64,000 nucleotides of DNA from Dendrophyllia cribrosa (lineage: Eukaryota > Cnidaria > Anthozoa > Scleractinia > Dendrophylliidae): the NCBI GenBank assembly GCA_024195265.1, contig JAJLRJ010000005.1:38216707-38280706 (forward strand), written 5' to 3'. The translations under genes were made by a program, and so were the position numbers. Positions 46,201-57,700 of the stretch are shown piece by piece; positions within the stretch are counted from its first letter, which is position 1, and the number at the start of each line of letters is the position of its first letter. The notes under the pieces are model-generated. The model was not told the origin of the DNA. It saw nothing but the letters and a program-made list of their open reading frames with translations, and ran no database searches.

Positions 46201-49200
46201 GTGTTATTTGTGTTTGTTTTGATTGGTTCATTGTGTTATTTGTGTTTGTTGTCATTGGTTTATTGTGTTATTTGTGTTTGCTGTGATTGGTTTATTGTGT
46301 TATTTGTGTTTGTTGTGATTGGTTCATTGTGTTATTTGTGTTTGTTGTGATTGGCTCACTGTGTTGTTTGTGTTTGTTGTGATTGGTTCATTGTGTTATT
46401 CGTGCTTGCTGTGATTGGTTCACTGTGTTATTTGTGTTTGTTGTGATTCGTTCACTGTGTTATTTGTGTTTGCTGTGATCGATTCATTGTGTTATTTGTG
46501 TTTGTTGTGATTGGTTCATTGTGTTATTTGTGCTTGCTGTGATTGGTTCATTGTGTTATTTGTGTTTGTTGTGATTGGTATTGTGTTATTTGTGTTTGCT
46601 GTGATTGGTTTATTGTGTTATTTGTGTTTGTTGTGATTGGTTCACTGTGTTATTTGTGTTTGCTGTGATTGGTTCATTGTGTTATTCGTGCTTGCTGTGA
46701 TTGGTTCACTGTGTTATTTGTGTTTGTTGTGATTCGTTCACTGTGTTATTTGTGTTTGCTATGATTGGTTCATTGTGTTATTTGTGTTTGTTGTGATTGG
46801 TTCATTGTGTTATTTGTGCTTGCTGTGATTGGTTCACTGTGTTATTTGTGTTTGTTGTGATTGGTTCACTGTGTTGTTTGTGTTTTCTGTGATTGGTTCA
46901 TTGTGTTATTTGTGTTTGTTGTGATTGGTACATTGTGTTATTTGTGCTTGCTGTGATTGGTTCATTGTGCTATTTGTGTTTGTTGTGATTGGTTCATTGT
47001 GTTATTTGTGTTTGTTGTGATTCGTACACTGTGTTATTTGTGTTTGTTGTGATTCGTTCACTGTGTTATTTGTGTTTGTTGTGATTGGTTCATTATCTTA
47101 TTTGTGTTTGCTGTGATTGGTTCATTGTGTCAGTTGTGATTGATTCATTGTGTTGTTTGTGTTTGTTGTGATTGGTTCATTGTGTTATTTGTGTTTGTTG
47201 TGATTTACGTTCGTTGTGTTATTTGTGTTTGTTGTGATTTAAGTTCGTTGTGTTATTTGTGTTTGTTTTGATTGGTTCACTTTGTTATTGTTGGCTATGG
47301 TTTAATTGTTTATCATGCTTGTTTTAAGCCTATTTTAGTCGTTTATTCTGTCGCCTGGAACGGCTGCTTATTCCTTACTTTGTTAACTAACATACAAATG
47401 TATGTTGATTTTAGTAACTTGTTATCTGATTAATTTGTTTGGGTTTGCTGTTACGTTACAAGCAGAAGAATTGGTAAACCGATTTCGATACCAACATGTT
47501 TATAGAACTTTATAGAGTTTAAAACTAGATTTTCCGGGCTCAATTTTGAACGCAAAAGCATTCCGTTAAAGAGTTATAGGCGAACGAACATTTAGTAAAA
47601 ATGTCTGAGGTAACCATCTTGGTGTACCACTTCAGTACACCAACATGACGGCAAAGTGACTTTATAAATCGTATCACAAAATATTGGATTCACCAACAAT
47701 TTCATTAAATCGGCTTATAAGCATCTATAACGCAAAAATAACTTTCAACTGGTTCAATTTTGCTTACTTTCAGGACTTAACTGAAATAGCGTGACAAATT
47801 GCGTGACACATTTCAAACCTTCACGACTCGGAAGCAAAACGTCATTAAAACCAAACACTTTTTGTGAAAGCTTGTAACACTGGTATCCACGTACCATGTT
47901 AGAAACAGCTTTGTAGGATCCTGGTATACAGTTAAGATTTTAAATTTTTATGACTTTATCGCATGTATGTTTGTCTGTGCAAACCAAGAATAATTTTTTT
48001 TCAGCACTCAAAAATGTCCGTACCATATTTGTATTTTTTTAATGCAGAATTGTGTTTGACAGCAATTGCATTGCAATTTAAAAAAATATTTTGACAACCA
48101 GTCAGTTGTTTTCAATGGACAAAAATCTGAGAGCAGATGAAACATTAAAATTAAAACTAGTAGTAATCATAGATTATAGTGCGTCTCCTTATCCCGTGGC
48201 ACCTCGTCCGGAAATCGAAGTCTAAATTGTCATCGATGCCTTTCAATTTGGCCGTGTTCAGAAATAGACAAAGTCGCCGCTCTCTTTACTTTTTGGGGAA
48301 GCAAACGTGTACTAAATACTGTTGGGAACCTACAACAAGCCAGATTAAACGATGTGATATATGTTTAACTGCCAAAATCTACGCAGTGGACGATGCGCTC
48401 GCTTCGAGCAACTCCATGGCAAATGACGGGTCACACAATTTTCAGTTGATAATATAGTTCATTCGCGTTGCATCATGGGATACCTAAAAAATCCTCCTTT
48501 ACCTAGTACCTTAGTTTCATGAATTAATTCAGCCACTGCTTAAAAGGGCTATGTCGCGAGATATGTCACGCAGGCACAAACGTCGGGCCGACATCAAACA
48601 AATTCACGCTATCGCCGTGGGATCGGGCAAAATCCTACCGTGCTGTGTACTCCGAAAGGTCTCAGATTTTTCCGACAAATAAACAGTATATTGTCTTGAT
48701 TTCATTTCGGTTATTTCTCCGATTCTGAAATCATACTGCTCAGTACATGTACTAATACCGGAACCGGAAATGAGAAATTTCTGAGAAAGCCTAAAACAGT
48801 GCTCCCGTGATAAACTTCTTAAGTCACGCAACATTCAACGTGAATTTCGCAGGATTTTTCGGATAAAATTACAACTACCAGTTGCAAGTAAGACACAAGA
48901 CTGTTGAATATATAAATTCCTTTATTAGCTAGACAAATTTTAGCCCAAAACTGCGAAATCTTTAGTCGCAAATGCGCCCGATACAGGCGCAATTTCGAGC
49001 ACTTAAAGTTAATCTTCGTTCGCCTGGCGCGGCCGGTCAGTGAATTATTGCTACAAGACATACAGCGAATTGCACCGTACCGTAGAACATCGCGAAGAAC
49101 GACGTCGGTATTTAGGTGAAAGCTTCCCAAATCAGGCAGAGAACCACAGCAAAATCAAGATAGAACATTCAAAACATACCAGAACGGTTACCGTTCTGGT

Positions 49201-52200
49201 ATGTTTTGAATGTTCTAGCGAGGAAAATCCGATAACTTCTTGCTTGATTCCAAAGAGACCCAACAACTTACTTGGTCCGGAGAAGAACCTTCGTCCAATT
49301 TTTCCACTGTGTACTTTTAGTACTTTTAGTAAGCCGTACGATTCCAAAATCGGTAAAATATCCGAAACTAAATCAAGACAAATATAGATTATTCACATCC
49401 GCAAGTTCCCCAGGATGATGCCTGATTTCCACGCGCTGGCAATGCTGGATACTATTGTGACGTTTCAAGATGGCGCAGATTTGGTACCGACACTTTTCTC
49501 GATTCGTTCCGCCTAGCCGACAAGATTAGGAAGCGTCTCCTTCGTCGACGCAAAAAGGATGGCATAAATTACGAAAACATCATGATGAATGTAATTAAAA
49601 AAGATTGTTTAAAATAATGATAAAAAGTCCTAGTATCAATGTTTGTCGCTTTATTGTTTCGGAAGCGGGAGGATACTTTTTTCAGCGTCAACATTTTTGC
49701 CGTGTGCCATGCTTGTAGTTTTTCTATTATTATTATTACTATTATTATTTAAAAAAATTATTATTATTATTATTCTTATAAGTAAAAGTTTTTTAAAAAG
49801 TTTTGTAGTAGAAACTAGTGGGATTAAAACGCGACGTTTCGACCGTTCTACGGTCATTATTAAGCAAAAGTGAGGATAAGAATTTACATAAGTACTACAT
49901 ATATGGTTGAACAAAGAAGTAAAATATGAAAATAAACGGGGTGTTAAAAACTGACAATAAAAGCATGCCATAAGAAATAATTAAAACTATGTAAAAAGTT
50001 TCGCACGAATCCACCGTAGGAAAAAAGATGGCGGCTGTTCATTTTACCACAATACCTTGCGGACCTAACACAGCACATAAGGCACAAAGAAAGCCAAATT
50101 TTTACAATATTTGGTCCAGTACTAAGGACAATGTGTAGACTAGGTTTGAAGATTTTATAACTTTTCTTTACATTTTTATGAGCGTTGTTAAGGTTTTTGT
50201 GCGCTAAGAATTATGGGTAAATGTACCAATCGCCATCTTTTTTCCTACCGAGGATTGAGTCACTTTGAACATTGAGACTTGGTCTCAGTTCGTGAATAAA
50301 AAACATCTCATAGACGAGACAGTCAAACTTGTTCTTGCATTTTTTAAGGATGGTGAAATTCTTGGTGAGATCATCCGGTGTACAGGAATGCTTATCACGA
50401 AAATGCTTGCCAATAGACGAAGACGTGTGTCTGTGTTCGTCCGGGCGTTGATGTAAATACCGTCGTGTGAAACCAACATAACCTGCATCACACAGGTCAC
50501 ATTTAAATTTCTAAACAAGACATTGTTGGTTAACAAGCGGCGGTTTAACTTCGCGCAATTTCAGATGTTGTTTGATCTTCTGGCTTACAAACACAGGCCG
50601 GATGGTCTTGCCAATTTTCTGACTCAGATCTTTGAGTTGTGTTCGTACAATATGAGCTGAAGCCCGGTCTTTAAATGGCAAAACAAGACGAACAGGATCT
50701 TGCACGTTGGTCAGAGCAGCTGGTAATTTGGAAACTGGTTGATCACATGCTTTGTCTGATCACATGCTTTGTGTTTGGCTTCAGCTGATATTGTACGAAC
50801 ACAACTCAAAGATCTGAGTCAGAAAATTGGCAAGACCACCCAGCCTGTGTTTGTAAGCCAGAAGATCAAACAACATCTGAAACTGATCTAAAAAACTAGA
50901 ACTGATCTAAAAAGGAGAGTGAAGAGTCAACTTACGTGTATCCGATCTGACGATATAGGAGAGGTTGAATCCTTTGTAATGGACAGAATCATCCGAAACG
51001 AAACGTATCCACACATTCTCTCCCTTCTCATGCTGTTCGGGATAAACGTTTTCTCGGTTGCGATTTTCTTGGACCCTTTTTGTACTTCTTCCACATTTTG
51101 GTCTCCAATCACTGTCTCCAACGTTTAATTTGTCACATTCACAGTTCCTGCATTCTTCTATTTCATAGCTGTAGCAACAAAAAAAAATGTTAAATTACCT
51201 ACAGTGTACTGTACTAGAGGTGCTCCTAGTCACTCGTTTCTTCTTAATTTTATTAACAACTGTATAATTAATATAATATTAAACAACGTTTCAATGTACT
51301 CCTAATTTGATCAGATTCAAATGTTATCTTGAGGATAAAAGATTATAAGTATTAAAATTATTATTATTACTTTTATTATTATGGCAATTAGAAAAATCTG
51401 GATGTTCAAATCGAAAAAAAAAATTTCAGAAGTTGGGCGCGAACGTAGCCAACTTTGTAGTAAACAAAGATGTTATCTATATACACTAATATAACTAATC
51501 TTCTTATTGTTGCTATCATGTTTATTATTATTATTATTATTTTTATTATTATTATTATCATCATTAAAATTATTGTTATTATTATTGTGCGAATAATTAA
51601 TTGAACAATTCACACATCAAATGAAAATGTACACAAAATACTTATTAAGAGCGCCTGTCTGTAAATATCAAACATATCGCGGCAAGTGATAAAATTGGAT
51701 TCTTTTGATATTTTAACGTTGGATAGGTTAAGGTATAACAAAAATCACTGGATACCTTTTTCGGCCAAATATCTTTTTATTTTAAAGAAAAATGCAGAAA
51801 ACAAAATTCCGTTAAAATCGCCATTTAAGGCGGAAAATTATTGCACAACTTTGACAGTCTCGTTTGCAAAAACAACTAACGCTACGGCATTTAAAACATG
51901 AAAATCGTATTTTGCAATCTTTAGATATCTAGTAGAGTGATTTAGGGAATTATTTTGTTGTTCTTTGCTTGCAAAATAATTTTATTTCGAAGACATACAT
52001 TTCACTTCTTTAAAAGTACCTCGTAAACAAAACAAATTTTCACCATGTGCTAAACCTTCAAACGGATTAAGTTTCTCTTGGTTAATTTTTATAAAGATGA
52101 TCTCAAGCTTGCCGTAAAAATTTCTTTGGGCAAATGATTCAGAGCGACGCAAGACCACTTTTGTGTATAAATCCCTTCTTTGTTCATCGTATTTTAGTCT

Positions 52201-54752
52201 TGTTCATTTGTAATGTCCGATGGTCGCACGCAAACCTCTGTTAAACTTTCGACACATTTCAGCATTATGGCATCTTATTTAAAGGCTATAGCATTTGTAG
52301 AATGTTCTTCGGTTGAAGTTAACGGATAGATAAACTTAATCACTGCTTGAGAAGTACTGAATGAACAAACATGTCGGGCCGTTTAAGCCGTGATCGTGAC
52401 AGCAGTAGGGACTTTAAGCACCGGGAACCGGAACGGCAACGGCGACGTCGAAACCGAGAAAAGACTGGGCAGAGAACGCGGTCTTGGCGCGAAGTTACAA
52501 ATATTTAAGCAAACCAGCTACAGAACCGCAACGTTTGCCAAATATGCAGCTCGGTAGAGGCGGGCTCTTTCCGAAATGTGCTCGCTAAATGAGGTTAGGG
52601 AAATGCTTCTCATAAGCCGTGTCAAGAAAATAATCAACGACGGGCAGTATATGCTCTTGTACGATTTGAACACGTCCAATAAACTTGACCTGCCGTACGA
52701 TTCTTACGACTGTTTTGACTTCGATGTTCTTGAGGACGATTCGTACGGGAGTCCAAAACTTTCGTCAATTTTCGATGTTATTCTTCACTTTTGTTGATCA
52801 ACAATATTAAATGCTCGTTTAGTTTTACGAAGCGCTTCTGGTAAGCGATGTTGATTTGGCTCAGACTAATTTGCGAGCGAGCGACTCATTTCGTGACACT
52901 TAAGAAATTTTTCGCGTCAAAGAATACTCCCGTACGGCCAACTTCGATTTGCTATTCGTACGGGAGTCCGAAAACTTTCGACAACTTTCGATGTTATTCT
53001 TCACTTTTGTTGATCCACAATGAAGATCACCTGTTGCCGTACGTGAGTGATTCTTTTCGATTCTTTTTATTATTATATGTTTCATTATCAATAATTTGAG
53101 TGTCTGGGACATCTAACAAGTTAAGTGTCAAAAAATTAATTCAAATTGTTATAATATATCTGGACATACATACCAGTTCTTCTCTGTTAAGCTAAACAAC
53201 TTGTGAGCAAGGAAAGGTAGTCTCAATGGAAGAAAGCGTTGGAAACAAAAAACCCAATTACAAGATTCCCGTATGAATAACAATAACAAGTTATAGCGTA
53301 CGGGAGTACATGGCGATGTCACATAAACGAGATTCCTTCGCGTAGCTGAATAAACATCGCTCACAAGAAGCGCTTCGTGAATATAAACAAACGTACAATA
53401 TTATGGATCGGCAAAAGTGAAGAATAACATCGAAAATTTTCGAAAGTTTTGGACTTCCGTACGAATAGCAAATCGAAGTTGGCCGTACGGGGAGTATTCT
53501 TTGACGCGAAAAATTTCTAATTGTCACGAAATGAGTCGCTCGCTCGCAAATTAGTCCTGAGCCAAATCAACATCGCTACGTATACCAGAAGCGCTTCGTA
53601 AAACTAAACGAACATTTAATATTGCGGACCAACAAAAGTGAAGAATAACCTCGAGAATTGTCGAAAGCTATGGACTCCCGTACGAATAGCAAATCGAAGT
53701 CCGCGTACGGGTGCCGTACGAATAGCCACTGCGTTAATTTTAATAAATTTGAGCAAAGAAACGTAGGTTCTAAGTTTACAAGTTGTAGTGATTACCACCT
53801 CTTTCTCAAAGAGCGTACAGAAAACACCAAATTGACCTAAATGAAGCAATAAATATCGTTTCCTATTTCTGTATAGTCTTCTTAAACAACATTAAGGTGT
53901 ATTATATCAAAAAAGACTGATAAAAACCAAAGAAAAATGAGGAATATATACTCACGTTTTCACACGACGGCAAACCTTGCTATCTGACGTCGGGCCCGGG
54001 AAGAGAACGTCTAGATATTTCCCGCCAAACATGCGCAATGCGTCATTTGGGTTTTCCCTGACAGTTTTCGCGTCGCCGTTGCCGTTCCGGTTCCCGGTGC
54101 TTAAAGTCCCTAGTTATTTGTGTCGTCACGCAATGCAGCTATTGGTCAGCATTTTAGCGGGTTAGGGGTAGGGCTAAAGGGCTTGAAAACACCGAATCTA
54201 TGTCTAAAACTCTTGCAGCGGAGAAAAAAAAATACAAAGACTTTTCAGTTACGTTAGCACATTTAAGCGCCTTCATTCTCTATTGTTCTACTCCGGAAAG
54301 ATTATTTATTCGCCGTTGCACAGTAAGTAAAAACGAGGTGTGAAATGCAAATGGGATCACTACACTAGTTTTTACCTAATTACACCTGTAAGATCACTGT
54401 GGTATTTAGCTATTTCTGTCCTTTTTTCGTATTGTTTTTCTTTTTTCTTTTTTTATCAGAAGGATACTGTCTTCATGAAACATTATGCGAAAAAGGGAAA
54501 ATCAATCTAAAATTCGCCACATGCATTCCCCAAAAGATATCAATTTGTACAATGCAACTAGTGATGTAAACGTTTGTCAAACCGTTACACTGACTGCAAC
54601 TGATGTTTTCTTTGTCTCTCCTCAAAAGAGCACTTATTTGGATGTTTTCTACTTGTCAATAATCCTACTGTGAGTTTGGGTTACCTGTGGTTCGTGGGAC
54701 CATTTACCTCTGTCGCTCTTTTTCGTCGATGATACATGTATGTACCATAGAT

Positions 54753-54789
<37 letters not shown>

Positions 54790-57700
54790 TCTCCCTTCCT
54801 TACTACAAAATCATGTCATGCCTTAATTCAGAACCATTTGTTGCATTTTCTTTAATTTAAAATTTGACTCATTGGGACTAATGTTTGGCTAATCCATTGT
54901 CGGTGTTACAAACTAAGTAAACCTAAGTATTTTTTTGGCAGTAGCAAAATAATTAGAAACCCGCTCATATTTTAAAGTTGATAACGAGAGAATATCTGAA
55001 AATTGAAGAACTTACTAAGTCAAATAGAGTAATCGCCAATTGTCAAGAAGAAAAATAAATGCTGTTTAAATAATGCGGTTGACAAAAAAGTAAACACTAC
55101 CTGGTTATGCTAATTACCTAGTGTCTTTGTTTACTTGATGGCGGCGCTAAAGTGCGTGTTTTTGTACGTCAAAGATTCGAGTTCAGTTCCAGGTATTACA
55201 CAAAAATGGAAGGCACTTGTTCGTTTAAGTCCTTTGTTGGTGGAGTTTGTGGTTATGACATTTCGTGCACAAAGGACATCTCTAATCACAAATCTGTCTT
55301 GAAATTTACCGGACCTGAAGATGTGATCGAACTTATTTTATGTCGAGCAGCGTTGTTTACTTGAAATGTAAAGGAAGTAGTTGTAAACTAAAGTTGTCGA
55401 ATTAAGTTCAGTGGCGGATCTAGGGAAGCGGCCCCTTTCCATCCCTTTTTTGGCGAAGAAAAAGTCTCGAGGGACCGAACTTTTTTCAGAACCATTTTCA
55501 CTCCCCCTCCCACCCCCTCTCCTTATGAGCAAGCTGGATCCGCAACTGGAAATTTATAGTGAAAAAGAGATCACATGCATGATGCTATCCACAAGAAGCC
55601 CTGGTACACCCATCTTTCAGGGGCAGCTCCATCAAGTAGACGGCACCTCGACTCGTATGGTAAGAAGGTAAATTGAGGAAACGAGAAAAAAGCATCCAAT
55701 ATGAATATTGAATATGGAAAGCAAGGCTGGGGAGAGGAGTTAAAAATCGTTGCTCGCAAAAGGCTATTGCTACCAATTAATATATTTTAGAACATATTAC
55801 TAACGAAGAAAATTAAATGGTGCTGAAATATATTTCTAAACAGTTATTTTGTTTACTTGCAAAAGTGTTTCAATTTAATTGCCTTATCCGCACCCCTTCC
55901 CCCTTAAATGCAAACAAAACTGCATTGCGTGACATAACTGAAAAAAGACTGAAAGCAAACGTCCGACAGGTTTTGTTTGTACTTCAAAGTAACATTTCAA
56001 ATCTTTTAGCGCACTACAAAACCGAGGAACGCTCCAAAAAGTAATTAGCCCCTTGAATAGATGCCGTGATACTGAAAAGTGTCGAAAGTTTAACAAAGAT
56101 TGGCTGACCCGACCGTTTAATATTACGTTGTTGTCGTCCGACGTTTATCGGACGTTGTAAACAAGACTAAAGGACATACGATGAACGGTGAAAAAATTCA
56201 AGAAAATGATCTCTGGATAAGTCTTCTATAACAAATAAGGTAAGAAAATTTCAAAACATTTTTTCCATGTGGCTACTTTAACCTTATTTGTGTTAAGACG
56301 TGGTGGAAAGTGAAATGTTTGTGTGACCCGCAAATTGATAGTTGACCTCGTAAGGTCAAATAACTCTAATTTTAACGAAGTTTGAAATGCTCTAGCGTCG
56401 CTCTGAATCATTTGCCCAAAGAAAGTTTTACGGCAATCTTGAGATCATCTTTATAAAAATTAACCAACAGAAACTTAATCCGTTTGAAGGTTTAGCACAT
56501 GGTGAAAAATTGTTTTGTTTACGAGGTACTTTTAAAGAAGTAAAATATATGTCTTCGAAATAAAATTATTTTGCAAGCAAAGAACAACAAAATAATTCCC
56601 TAAATCTCTCTACTAGATATTTAAAGATTGCAAAATATGATTTTCATGTTTTAAATGCCGTAGCGTTACTTGTTTTTGCAAGCGAGACTGTCAAAGTTGT
56701 GCAATAATTTTCCACCTCAAATGGCGATTTTAACGGACTTTCGTTTTTTGAATTTTCCTTTTAAATAAAAAGATATTTGGCCGAAAAAAGTATCAAGTGA
56801 TTTTTGTTATACCTTAATCTATCTAACTTTAAAATATGAAAGAAATCGAATTTTTATTACTTGCCAAAAAAAATCAAATTTGTCTGATTTTTACGGACAG
56901 GCGCTCTTAAAATTAATGGTACCTGTGAAAATATATTCCAAGCCCAATATAAGGCTTAGGAACTTCAATCCTCCAACATTTTGTCTCGTTTTCACCATAA
57001 GTACCGGAGCTGGGATACACAAGTGTCCCACTTGTGCTGCCTGTAAAGAAACTGTAAAGAAACAAAAAGAAATGAAAGCTGTTATTGATACCAGTTTCAG
57101 CCTATTGGTAGTTTGGTAATTTTCGGGCAAGGCTAGGTTTTAACGGACCCATAGTATTTGTCCTTCTATCCCTTGTGGTTCGCCGCTTGGTGATTTTCGA
57201 GCTGGGCTCGGTCCTAACGGACCCATAGTACCAGTCCTTCTGATCCTTGTCGCGTATAATCTTTTGGACAACGTCGTCAGTCGATCCTTGCGGGCACGTA
57301 CTTTTCGGCACCGTCCTTTAGATTTTTTCTTTTGGTTGGGTGCAGACTCGTACCCAGTCGCTATTAATTGGTTTTTGGGGCGAGAGAAGATTGGATACTA
57401 GGGTGAATTGAGGCGCGCGGGGTGTCATGGGAATGGTCGAGGGAAAAATAGCTATTTTTCCCTCGACCATTCCCATGACACCCGGCGCGCCTCAATTCAC
57501 CCTAGTATCCAATCTTCTCTCGCCCCAAAAACCAATTAATAGCGACTGGGTACGAGTCTGGTTGGGTGGCCATCTATAGTCACCCATCCATTTCTGGCCC
57601 ATACGGAACTAGGCTTAATTTTTTGAGTTTCGCCTTTTTCCTGTTCGTTGTGCCGGAAGCTGTTGCTTGTCCGCGCAGTCTGGTAGCTTTCTTCCCGCCT

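Larger units (their letters stand above)
51649..56906. mobile_element. 5.26-kb DNA element with long inverted ends and TTAA sites
   Basis: TTAA at 51645-51648 is followed by GAGCGCCTGTCTGTAAATAT; the right end is its complement (GACAGGCGCTC) followed by TTAA at 56907-56910. Homology between ends continues inward for about 650 bases on the left and 860 on the right (56045-56906), with small deletions. TTAA targets point to piggyBac or Kolobok. The inside shows no transposase I can recognise, so it is probably non-autonomous or decayed. It sits in the CUB1 intron of gene 2, 13 bases from the donor at 56922. Confidence 0.75.

Noticed and set aside
45455..46350. Several 63-codon frames reading [22 protein letters not shown] repeats
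   Set aside because: They are translations of the 32-bp minisatellite; the 96-base period keeps a frame open without coding.
44280..47290. Possible CRISPR array
   Set aside because: Units are head-to-tail with no unique spacers, in an intron of a eukaryotic gene.
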